A stretch of 18,336 nt of DNA from JBFWYO01 sp050186335 (GTDB taxonomy: Bacteria; Pseudomonadota; Alphaproteobacteria; Bin65). The notes beneath the pieces were generated by a model. The model had not been told where the DNA came from, searched no databases, and saw nothing but the letters and a program-made list of their open reading frames with translations. Position 1 is the stretch's first letter. Each line of letters opens with the position of its first letter. The stretch spans positions 1 through 18,336 of the forward strand of contig JBFWYO010000088.1 of assembly GCA_050186335.1 (NCBI GenBank), written 5' to 3'. A program made the position numbers and the translations under genes. This document shows, in pieces, positions 7,300 through 15,739 of this stretch.

Positions 7300-7899
7300 C
7301 TAGCGCTTCTTTGCCGGCTTCCTGCCGGCCTCCTGAAAAGCCTTTTCCATCAAGGACTTGATGGTCGCGACCGGCGCGCTCGCGGGACCGTCCGCGCGGT
7401 CCGGCGCGGCGGCGGCCGAAGCCGGCAGCGCCGCGCCCGCCTTGCGCGGATAGGGATCGATCGTCAGCGCCAATTGCTGCGCCACCGCTTCGCCAAGATC
7501 GATCCGGTCCGCCAGGATCGGCTCGGGCCAGTCTTCGGCGTCCGGTTCGAGGACGATTTCGCCCGTCGCGGCGGCGTCGGGGCGCGGAGAATATAAAAGC
7601 GTAAACGGTTCGGCAACCTCGGTCTCGATCGGCTCCAGCGTGACCACACAGGCCTGCCGATAGGCCGCTTCGAGCCGTCCTTCGACGCGCACTAGCGCGC
7701 CCGCCTGGCGGCTGACCGTGATTTCGGCCCGCAGCCGATCCACCGACAGGAGGTCGAAACGCTTCGCCAAAGCGGCGCATTCCGCCGCCGATGCGACAAT
7801 ATGCTCGCGGTGGACGTGCGTGCCGAGTTCGGCGCAGTTGACGATGCGGCTGAGTTCCGGTGCGGGTCCGTCGTGCAGATGCGGATGCGAATGGGTCAT
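7300..7899 (-). CDS. DUF177 family protein (YceD-like)
   Basis: A 199-residue protein of the DUF177/YceD family, which is linked in bacteria to 23S rRNA or L32-related ribosome function and nearly always lies upstream of rpmF, as here. Visible family features are the region ELSRIVNCAELG and the central YRQACVVTLEPIETEVAEPF, the alphaproteobacterial form of the family core. An acidic segment EPDAEDWPEP and a helix DLGEAVAQQLALTIDPYPRK follow. The C-terminal 40 residues are Ala-rich and basic (KPAKKR). I chose the ATG at 7899 (MTHSHPHLHDG) over a TTG at 7941 that would overlap the upstream stop, because the added residues look unconserved. No clear Shine-Dalgarno sequence is seen for either. 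It sits 38 nt downstream of the chaperone gene and is probably co-transcribed with it. Confidence 0.88.
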   Translation of the reverse strand: MTHSHPHLHDGPAPELSRIVNCAELGTHVHREHIVASAAECAALAKRFDLLSVDRLRAEITVSRQAGALVRVEGRLEAAYRQACVVTLEPIETEVAEPFTLLYSPRPDAAATGEIVLEPDAEDWPEPILADRIDLGEAVAQQLALTIDPYPRKAGAALPASAAAAPDRADGPASAPVATIKSLMEKAFQEAGRKPAKKR

Positions 7900-7937
7900 T
7901 GGATTACTGTTCTCGGCGCGCGACGCGTTCGCACACG

Positions 7938-8468
7938 TCAAACCGGGGGAAACGAAACGCCGCCGTCGAGCAGGCCGGCGGCCGGCAGGTCGGTCAGATG
8001 CCGGTCGACCGCCCGGACATAGCTTGCCATGTACGCCAAGTGTGCGTCGGTCGGCGCAGCCGTACCGAACAGGTTGCGTTTGAGCGCGTCCTTGAGCGCC
8101 GCATCGTCGGCCGCAAGCCCGTCGTCATAAGCCTTGGCGCGGCCGAAATAGGCGCGCCCCATCTGCTTGACGCGCTTGCCAACGCCCATATCGCCGATGC
8201 CCATTTCGCGCAGGCTGCGATCCATATCGTCGAACATGGTGTCGAACAGGTACTGCGCCAAGGCCTGGCCGTCGGCCCCCTCGCCGCGCAGCCGGCGGCA
8301 GATCAAGTGGACGTGCATGACAACCAGATCGAACCGCCCGTCCAGCGTATCCGGTACGCCGCCCGCCTGGTAGAGCGCCGGCGCACGCGCGCGCTCGACT
8401 GCGGCGACGTACAGCCGGTCGGCCAGCGCGGTGCGCTTGCGGGAGCGAAAAAGCGAGCGAAGGATCAT
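7938..8468 (-). CDS. Ubiquinol-cytochrome c chaperone family protein (Cbp3-like)
   Basis: A 176-residue member of the Cbp3/UQCC1 chaperone family, which in mitochondria helps synthesis and assembly of cytochrome b into the bc1 complex. The bacterial members are presumed to do something similar and to act at the inner membrane or in the cytoplasm. Family features include LADRLYVAAVERARAPALY near the N-terminus, the segment FDLVVMHVHLICRRL, then LFDTMFDDMDRSLREMG and VGKRVKQMGRAYFGRAKAYD. The ATG at 8468 matches the usual family start; the frame stays open upstream but encodes an implausible Arg/Pro-rich leader. It is first in the minus-strand cluster and diverges from the bamE-like gene across 196 nt. 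Confidence 0.88.
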   Translation of the reverse strand: MILRSLFRSRKRTALADRLYVAAVERARAPALYQAGGVPDTLDGRFDLVVMHVHLICRRLRGEGADGQALAQYLFDTMFDDMDRSLREMGIGDMGVGKRVKQMGRAYFGRAKAYDDGLAADDAALKDALKRNLFGTAAPTDAHLAYMASYVRAVDRHLTDLPAAGLLDGGVSFPPV

Positions 8469-8574
8469 GGCCGGTGCCGGCGGTTTTCGGCAGGTTGCCG
8501 CGGTTGACTTGCCGGGGGGCCGATGCGATTGTGCCGGCCGCTGCCCTGCCGGCGCTACATACAGAGGCGATTCG

Positions 8575-8601
8575 CGGGCGGCAATAGTTAATCGCCGCCC
8601 G
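8575..8601. repeat. Inverted repeat in the divergent chaperone/bamE intergenic region
   Basis: Perfect 8-nt arms CGGGCGGC (8575-8582) and GCCGCCCG (8594-8601) surround an 11-nt AT-richer centre. The repeat lies about 63 nt before the bamE-like ATG and about 107 nt before the chaperone start, where an operator or a 5' leader hairpin could act on one or both genes. No clear sigma-70 promoter could be fixed in the 196-nt gap. Confidence 0.4.
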
Positions 8602-8664
8602 GCGCGCCGGCCGGCACCCACCGTTTTCTCGGCCGCCGCCCATCAAGGCCCAAGGAGCTTGTGC

Positions 8665-9174
8665 ATGACGATCGATCGGTCCTGGCGTCAACGTTTGACC
8701 GTCCTCGCAGCCGCGATCGTGGTGACCGGCGGCGTCGCCGCCTGTGCGGGCCCGAACCTCGGCATGCAGGAAGTCTCCTACGGCTACAATCTCGACAAGG
8801 ACCGGCTGGCGCAGATTCAAGCCGGCAAATCGACCAAGCAGCAGGTGCTCGGCGTGCTCGGGACCCCGTCCAGCGTCGCCGCGTTCGATCCGAACACCTG
8901 GTACTACATCAGCAAGCGCACCGATCAGTTCGCGTTCATGGCGCCGCGCACGGTCGACCAGAACGTCGTCATGCTGCGCTTCAACCAGCAGAACGTGGTT
9001 ACCGAGGTCAAGGAACTGACGTTGCAGGACGCCGGCAAGACCGCCATGGCCGATAAGGAAACCCCGACCCGCGCCAAGGAACCCGGCCTGCTTCGGTCGC
9101 TGTACCAGACCGTCGTCTCCGGCCCGGTCGGCGCGCTCGGCAGCGGCGCGACCGGCCGCGGCTTCGAGCGCTAA
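8665..9174 (+). CDS. bamE: Outer-membrane assembly lipoprotein, BamE/SmpA/OmlA family
   Basis: A 169-residue lipoprotein. The signal peptide runs from residue 1, with basic MTIDRSWRQR and a hydrophobic core LTVLAAAIVV. The lipobox VAAC puts the lipidated cysteine at 27. The SmpA/OmlA domain follows (about 40-120), recognised by LAQIQAGKSTKQQVLGVLGT, the TWYYISKRTDQFAF strand and MLRFNQQNVVTEV. The family member BamE is part of the BAM complex, which inserts beta-barrel proteins in the outer membrane; this protein probably does the same from the periplasmic face. A C-terminal Gly/Ala tail extends past the domain. Start choice is firm: AAGGAG lies 7 nt before the ATG. It diverges from the Cbp3-like gene, a pairing common in alphaproteobacteria. 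Confidence 0.92.
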   Translation: MTIDRSWRQRLTVLAAAIVVTGGVAACAGPNLGMQEVSYGYNLDKDRLAQIQAGKSTKQQVLGVLGTPSSVAAFDPNTWYYISKRTDQFAFMAPRTVDQNVVMLRFNQQNVVTEVKELTLQDAGKTAMADKETPTRAKEPGLLRSLYQTVVSGPVGALGSGATGRGFER

Positions 9175-9217
9175 GACCGCCGCCGCGCTTTCCTAACCGC
9201 CTAAGACTCGGACCGCC

Positions 9218-9245
9218 CCGCCGCGCGCGCTGCCGTGCGCGGCGG
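9218..9245 (+). other. GC-rich hairpin downstream of bamE
   Basis: Perfect 9-nt arms CCGCCGCGC (9218-9226) and GCGCGGCGG (9237-9245) enclose a 10-nt loop, 43 nt after the bamE stop. There is no T-tract, so it is not a standard intrinsic terminator. It may stabilise the mRNA 3' end. Confidence 0.4.
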
Positions 9246-9350
9246 CCAAGCACGGGTCGCGCCGGCATCCCGCCCCAACTGTCTGAATTTGTCCGCGCGG
9301 ATTTTGTCCGCGCGGCTCGATTATGCAGCGAAAATGCAGTTTCTACGTAC

Positions 9351-9373
9351 CGTAAAAGCGTAACAAGCGTAAC
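9351..9373. repeat. Direct repeats of CGTAAC boxes, first cluster
   Basis: CGTAAC occurs at 9359-9364 and 9368-9373, nine nt apart, with a degenerate CGTAAA at 9351-9356. The same pair with the same 9-nt period recurs at 9576-9590. Short direct repeats of roughly one helical turn are the usual form of OmpR-type response-regulator sites. That reading is inference only. Confidence 0.45.
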
Positions 9374-9575
9374 GCGCACTTGAATTCCGCGCGGGCGATA
9401 CCACCTCGCGAAAATGCGCGCGGCCGACCCCGCCGCAACCTCAAGCCGCGCGCGGCCGACGCGCTTTTTCCCAGCGTGAAGAAACTTGGCGGCGGCGCGA
9501 TCGGACGGCGGCGAATTGTGTCCGCGCGGGCCGGTTTCTACCCTGATGTCACCCTAAGGGGCGGGGGTGAAAATC

Positions 9576-9590
9576 CGTAACAAACGTAAC
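9576..9590. repeat. Direct repeats of CGTAAC boxes, second cluster
   Basis: CGTAAC at 9576-9581 and 9585-9590, period 9 nt, differs from the cluster at 9359-9373 at one central base (CGTAACAAACGTAAC against CGTAACAAGCGTAAC). It lies 54 nt before the terminator stem. Confidence 0.45.
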
Positions 9591-9643
9591 ATCCCAGGAA
9601 AGCCGCGGCTTTCGCACGCATGCGAACGATTTCCGGACAAAGA

Positions 9644-9677
9644 AAAAGCCCCGGCAGGACAACCCGCCGGGGCTTTT
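9644..9677 (-). terminator. Strong bidirectional intrinsic terminator for hppA
   Basis: Perfect 12-nt arms AAAAGCCCCGGC (9644-9655) and GCCGGGGCTTTT (9666-9677) enclose a 10-nt loop. T-tracts follow the GC stem on both strands. It begins 22 nt after the hppA stop and should end that transcript. On the plus strand it would also stop anything read through from bamE or started in the 9175-9640 region. Confidence 0.9.
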
Positions 9678-9699
9678 CCGGAACGCCTTGCGACGTTTT

Positions 9700-11808
<2,109 letters not shown>

Positions 11809-11961
11809 GGGTATCGATCCCCTTTTCTACGTCCTCAACAGCCGCGCACGGCCTTTCGCCTTCAACCCCCCAACGAACCCCGGGCTGTACGGCAAAAACG
11901 GCGCGGACCATGCCAGAAACGCGCCGGTCGCGCAATGCGTCCGTCGCCGCGCAAAACCGGC

Positions 11962-12933
11962 TCAAAAATGCCGGAATCCTGGGCTTTTGACCGGTATCGG
12001 GCGACCGTCCGCGGCGACCAGACGCACGCCCGCACCGGCCTCGATGCGGCCGATCCGCGTGACCTTGACGCGGGCCGCGCCCGCCAGCCGCGTCAATTCG
12101 GCTTCGCGTTCGACGGGAGCGGTGAACAGCACCTGGTAATCGTCGCCGCCCGTCACCGCGCCCATAAACAAATCGGCGTCGGCGCGAATTTGCTGTTCCA
12201 GCGCCGGCAGCAGCGGCACGCGCGCGGCATCGACGACGGCGGCGACCCTCGAGGTTTCGCAGATATGGGCAAGATCGCCGAGCAGGCCGTCGGACACGTC
12301 CATCGCGGCACGGGCCAGACCAATAAGTCGCGCGCCGAAACCGACGGGCGGATCCGGCAAGAGATAAAGACCGGCCAACCCCGGAACCGCGGAAGAGACG
12401 AATTTTCCGCGCCGCGCCTGCAATCCGAGCCAACCGTTGCCGATCTCGCCGGTGACGAAAATCGCGTCGCCCGGACGCGCCGCCGAACGCAGCAACGCGC
12501 GGCCGGTCGGCACGAACCCGAATGCGGTGATCGAGATCGTCAGCGGACCGGGACCCGAGGCGGTATCGCCGCCGAACAGCGCGACGTCGTAATGCTTCTG
12601 ATCGCTCGCCAGGCCGCCGCAGAACTGCGCGATCCAGGTTTCGTCGATCGCGTCGGTCAATCCGAGCGCCAGCAGATAGCCGCGCGCGATGGCACCCTTG
12701 GCATTGAGGTCGGAAAGATTCACGCGCAACGCCTTGCGCGCGATCGTGTCGGGCGGATCGTCGAGAAAATGCACGCCGCCGATCAACATGTCGGTGGTCA
12801 GCACCAGGTCCTGACCCGCCGGCGGCTGCAGCAGCGCCACATCGTCCTTGAGGCCAAGAGCGCCCCGTTCGCCGGCCGCAAGCGGCGCGAAATATTTTTC
12901 GATCAACTGGAATTCGCCGAGACGCAGGGCCAT
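11962..12933 (-). CDS. thiL: Thiamine-monophosphate kinase
   Basis: Phosphorylates thiamine monophosphate with ATP to thiamine diphosphate, the cofactor form, in the cytoplasm. The 323-residue protein is of the PurM/SelD-like ATP-binding superfamily. Metal-binding Asp30-Asp31 lies in GLKDDVALL (the family norm is GDDAA, so the Gly before them is Lys here). LTTDMLIGGVHF is at 46-57, VNLSDLNAKGA at 71-81, LFGGDTASGPGP at 119-130 and MDVSDGLLGDLAHI further on. Eighteen nt separate it from nusB; the nusB-thiL pair is conserved in many bacteria. No thiamine-diphosphate riboswitch is seen near it, in keeping with an internal operon position. Confidence 0.95.
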   Translation of the reverse strand: MALRLGEFQLIEKYFAPLAAGERGALGLKDDVALLQPPAGQDLVLTTDMLIGGVHFLDDPPDTIARKALRVNLSDLNAKGAIARGYLLALGLTDAIDETWIAQFCGGLASDQKHYDVALFGGDTASGPGPLTISITAFGFVPTGRALLRSAARPGDAIFVTGEIGNGWLGLQARRGKFVSSAVPGLAGLYLLPDPPVGFGARLIGLARAAMDVSDGLLGDLAHICETSRVAAVVDAARVPLLPALEQQIRADADLFMGAVTGGDDYQVLFTAPVEREAELTRLAGAARVKVTRIGRIEAGAGVRLVAADGRPIPVKSPGFRHF

Positions 12934-12951
12934 CGGACGACTCGTTGCGGT

Positions 12952-13488
12952 TTATTGCGCCGGCGGATCGGAGCCGGCCGGCGGGCGCGGTTCGCCGCGC
13001 TGCAATTCGTCGGCGCGCAATATATGGGCGAGCTTGTCGAGCGCGCCGTTGACGAAGCCCGGCTCCTTGCCGTCGAAAAACGCGCGCGCGACGTCGACGT
13101 ATTGCGTGATCGTCACGCGGGGCGGAATGTCCTTGCGCGCCATCAGTTCGTACGCGGCGGCGCGCAGGATTTGCAGCAGCACGCGGTCCATGCGTTCGAT
13201 CGACCAGCCTTTGGCGAGCACGGCCGCAATCATCTCGTCGAGTTCCTTGCGCCGCTGCGATGCGCCGCGCACGATTTCGATGAACAGGCCGCGATCCTTA
13301 TCGCCTTCGACGCCGGATTCGTCGGTCGCGGTCAGACGGAACTGAACGAACTCGCGCACCACCGTATCGACCGCGGTGCCGCTGAGTTCGATCTGGTACA
13401 GCGCCTGAACGGCGGAGACCCGGGCGGCTCCGCGGCTGAGCGCGCGGCGCGGCTTGGGACGAAAATTGTTGCTGTCGCCGCCGCTCAT
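12952..13488 (-). CDS. nusB: Transcription antitermination factor NusB
   Basis: An all-helical RNA-binding protein that joins NusE (S10) at boxA to allow antitermination in rRNA operons. Of 178 residues, the core starts at RRALSRGAARVSAVQALYQIELSG and ends at VNGALDKLAHILR, both standard. ERMDRVLLQILRAAAYELM, with PPRVTITQYVDVARAF after it, is the characteristic C-terminal half. The ATG at 13488 overlaps the ribH stop (ATGA); an in-frame upstream start would extend through ribH and is not believable. The C-terminal tail (RGEPRPPAGSDPPAQ) is a low-complexity extension. The ribH-nusB-thiL order is classical. Confidence 0.96.
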   Translation of the reverse strand: MSGGDSNNFRPKPRRALSRGAARVSAVQALYQIELSGTAVDTVVREFVQFRLTATDESGVEGDKDRGLFIEIVRGASQRRKELDEMIAAVLAKGWSIERMDRVLLQILRAAAYELMARKDIPPRVTITQYVDVARAFFDGKEPGFVNGALDKLAHILRADELQRGEPRPPAGSDPPAQ

Positions 13489-13949
13489 CGACGGTGCCGT
13501 CGGACGGTCGCCCGCTTGGCCGAAAACCGGCGCTTCAGTTCGACCATACGCAGGCACGCGAGCGCCGCGTCGCGGCCTTTGTTGCCCTCGCCGATCCGGG
13601 CGCGCGCCCAGGCCTGGTCTTCGGTTTCGGTGGTCAGGATGCCGTAGCCCAAGCAGGCGTCGTAGTGCACCGCCAAATCCTGCAGACCGCGCGCACTTTC
13701 CCCGCACACATAGTCGTAATGCGTGGTCTCGCCGCGCATGACGCAGCCGAGCGCGACGAAACCGTCGAACTTGTCGAGCGCCAGCTTGATGGCGCCGGGA
13801 ATTTCGAACGCGCCCGGCACCGCAAGGCGCTCGAACGCGGCGCCGTGCTCCCGCAGCGTCGCGATGGCGCCGTTCGCCATTTCATCGGCGATAGCTTCAT
13901 AAAAGCGCGCCTCGACGATCAGCACACGGACGGGTTTTTTGGCGGCCAC
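13485..13949 (-). CDS. ribH: 6,7-dimethyl-8-ribityllumazine synthase
   Basis: Condenses 5-amino-6-ribitylamino-uracil with 3,4-dihydroxy-2-butanone 4-phosphate to give lumazine, the riboflavin precursor. Of 154 residues, the substrate-binding blocks are ARFYEAIADEM, VPGAFEIPGAIKLAL (44-58) and LGCVMRGETTHYDYVCGE, which holds His77, the catalytic proton acceptor. The phosphate-binding NKGRDAA (123-129) is present. The start is GTG at 13949 with AGG about 8 nt upstream; no in-frame ATG precedes the conserved part. It lies 15 nt after ribB and overlaps nusB by 4 nt. The C-terminus is Arg-rich. Confidence 0.96.
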   Translation of the reverse strand: MAAKKPVRVLIVEARFYEAIADEMANGAIATLREHGAAFERLAVPGAFEIPGAIKLALDKFDGFVALGCVMRGETTHYDYVCGESARGLQDLAVHYDACLGYGILTTETEDQAWARARIGEGNKGRDAALACLRMVELKRRFSAKRATVRRHRR

Positions 13950-13964
13950 TCGGCTTACCTATGA

Positions 13965-15116
13965 TTATTTGCGTTCGTCGACGGGCAACGGCCGGCGATC
14001 GACCACCGTCAGGCCGTAGCCTTCGAGGCCGACGATCGCGCGGTGGGAATTGGTCAACAGGATGAGATCGCGCACGCCGAGATCGAGCAGGATCTGGGCG
14101 CCGACGCCGTAATCGCGCAGCGCCGGATCGTGCTGTTCGCCGGTTGGCGGCGCGTTGCCGGGATTGGTCTCGCGGTCGCGCAGCAACTGCGACACCGAAT
14201 TGGCCCATGGCTCGCGGATCAACACGATGGCGCCACGCCCTTCGCGCTCGATGAGTTCCATCGACTTGTGCAATTCGTCGATGCGGGTGCCCTTCTTGTC
14301 GCCGAGCACGTCATGAAACACGCTCAATCGATGCATGCGGACCAGCGCCGGGCCGCCGACCCGGATATCGCCCTTGACCAGGGCCAGATGCTCGGCATAC
14401 GCGGCGCGATTGACGTAGATGTACATGCGGAATGCGCCGCCGAACCGGCTCTCAAACGTGGTTTCGATGATACGTTCGACGATGCGGTCGTTGCGGCGGC
14501 GGTAGGCGATCAGATCGGCGATGGTGCCGATCTTCAGATTGTGGAATTGCGCGAACTTGACGAGATCGGGCATGCGCGCCATCGAGCCGTCTTCGTTCAT
14601 GATCTCGCAGATCACGCCCGACGGATTGAGTCCGGCGAGCCGCGCGATATCGACCGCGGCTTCGGTGTGGCCGGCGCGCACGAGCACGCCGCCGTCGCGC
14701 GCGACGAGCGGAAACACGTGGCCCGGAATGATGATGTCCTTGCGGCCTTTGCTGGGATCGATGGCGACCGCGATCGTGCGCGCGCGGTCAGCCGCCGAGA
14801 TCCCGGTGGTGACCCCTTCGCGCGCCTCGATCGAAACCGTAAAGGCGGTCGCGTGGCGGGTTTCGTTGCGTCCGGCCATGAGCGGCAGCCCGAGTTCCTC
14901 GACGCGCTGGCCCGGCATGGCCAGGCAGATCAGCCCGCGGCCGAACCGGGCCATGAAATTGATCGCATCGGGGGTCGCCATCTGGGCCGGAATGATGAGA
15001 TCGCCTTCGTTCTCGCGATCCTCGTCGTCGACCAGAATGAACATGCGCCCGTTGCGGGCCTCTTCGACCACTTCTTCGATGCTGGACAGGTAGTTGCGGA
15101 ACTGACGGATCGACAC
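13965..15116 (-). CDS. ribB: 3,4-dihydroxy-2-butanone 4-phosphate synthase with degenerate GTP cyclohydrolase II domain (RibBX-type)
   Basis: The N-terminal half (1-205) is a full DHBP synthase, making the four-carbon unit of lumazine from ribulose 5-phosphate: DDEDRENEGDL at 30-40, TGISAADRARTI (103-114), PGHVFPL with His133 and AGHTEAAVD (148-156). The C-terminal half (about 206-383) resembles GTP cyclohydrolase II, including RDYGVGAQILLDLGVRDLIL and IVGLEGYGL. Where RibA has the zinc cysteines, it reads MHRLSVFHDVLGDKKG with no cysteine. The RGRGIGL catalytic segment is absent; at its place lies EGRGAIVLIREPWANSVSQ. I infer this domain cannot hydrolyse GTP, as in the RibBX variant known in Proteobacteria, so a separate ribA is expected elsewhere. 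Start is GTG 15116 with AAAGG 6 nt upstream. It lies 21 nt after ribE. Automated labels of RibBA would be misleading. Confidence 0.93.
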   Translation of the reverse strand: MSIRQFRNYLSSIEEVVEEARNGRMFILVDDEDRENEGDLIIPAQMATPDAINFMARFGRGLICLAMPGQRVEELGLPLMAGRNETRHATAFTVSIEAREGVTTGISAADRARTIAVAIDPSKGRKDIIIPGHVFPLVARDGGVLVRAGHTEAAVDIARLAGLNPSGVICEIMNEDGSMARMPDLVKFAQFHNLKIGTIADLIAYRRRNDRIVERIIETTFESRFGGAFRMYIYVNRAAYAEHLALVKGDIRVGGPALVRMHRLSVFHDVLGDKKGTRIDELHKSMELIEREGRGAIVLIREPWANSVSQLLRDRETNPGNAPPTGEQHDPALRDYGVGAQILLDLGVRDLILLTNSHRAIVGLEGYGLTVVDRRPLPVDERK

Positions 15117-15137
15117 CGGAAACCTTTGCGTGCGGCG

Positions 15138-15737
15138 TTATGCCTGGGAATTCAACATTCTGGCAACGTAGCGCGCCAGCACGTCGACTTCCACATTAAC
15201 GTTGTCGCCCGCCTTGAGCGCGCCGAACGAGGTCGCTTCCTTGGTATGGCGGATGATATTGAGCCCGAAACGGTTGCCGTCGACCTCGTTGACGGTCAGC
15301 GACACGCCCTCGACCGCGACCGAGCCTTTTTCGGCGATAAACTTGGCGAGCTTCGGCGGCACTTCGACGGTAAAGCGCGTGCTGCCGCCCTCGTCGGCCA
15401 GCTTGACGATTTTCGCCACCGCATCGACGTGGCCGGTGACGATGTGGCCGCCAAGTTCCTGGCCGAGCGTCAGGGAACGCTCCAGGTTGATGCGCGTCCC
15501 GACGCGCCAATTGCCGAGCGTGGTGCGCGACAAAGTCTCGCCCGACACCTCGACCGCGAACCAGCGCGGACCCTTCTCGGTCACCGTCAGGCACGCGCCG
15601 CCGCAGCAGATCGAGGCCCCGAGATCGACCTTCGCCATATCGTACGCGCTGGCGATTTCGAATCGCGTGTCGGCGGATTTCGCGCCCGGCTTGACGGCGC
15701 GCACGGTACCCAGGTCGGTGATGATTCCGGTGAACAT
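15138..15737 (-). CDS. ribE: Riboflavin synthase, alpha subunit
   Basis: Dismutates two lumazine molecules into riboflavin and the pyrimidine that RibH reuses. The 199-residue protein has two homologous barrel repeats. The first starts MFTGIITDLGTV and contains GASICCGGACLTVTE; the second holds VTGHVDAVAKI and SVAVEGVSLTVNEV. The MFTGIIT start is the family hallmark and fixes the ATG at 15737 against an upstream in-frame start. Two nucleotides separate it from the ribD stop, so coupling is likely. It is called ribC in E. coli. Confidence 0.97.
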   Translation of the reverse strand: MFTGIITDLGTVRAVKPGAKSADTRFEIASAYDMAKVDLGASICCGGACLTVTEKGPRWFAVEVSGETLSRTTLGNWRVGTRINLERSLTLGQELGGHIVTGHVDAVAKIVKLADEGGSTRFTVEVPPKLAKFIAEKGSVAVEGVSLTVNEVDGNRFGLNIIRHTKEATSFGALKAGDNVNVEVDVLARYVARMLNSQA

Positions 15738-15739
15738 GA

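Larger units (their letters stand above)
9175..9699. other. 525-nt intergenic region between convergent bamE and hppA; no supported gene
   Basis: No open frame here has a convincing start or domain. What is present: the GC hairpin after bamE; a near-perfect 15-nt tandem repeat at 9286-9315 ending in GTCCGCGCGG, with a third copy of that 10-mer at 9520-9529; GCGAAAATGC at 9328-9337 and 9408-9417; GTTTCTAC at 9339-9346 and 9534-9541; paired CGTAAC boxes at 9359-9373 and 9576-9590; GCGCGCGGCCGAC at 9416-9428 and 9448-9460; an inverted repeat TCACCC/GGGTGA at 9549-9570; and the terminator at 9644-9677. A non-coding RNA or a regulatory site is possible, but none is demonstrated. Confidence 0.6.

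Noticed and set aside
9286..9460. CRISPR-like array
   Set aside because: The repeats are 8-15 nt, few, unevenly spaced and of different kinds; no cas genes are present.
9380..9580. 66-codon frame with TTG start in the bamE-hppA gap
   Set aside because: No ribosome-binding site, Arg/Gly/Pro-rich, and the repeated non-coding motifs cross it without regard to frame.
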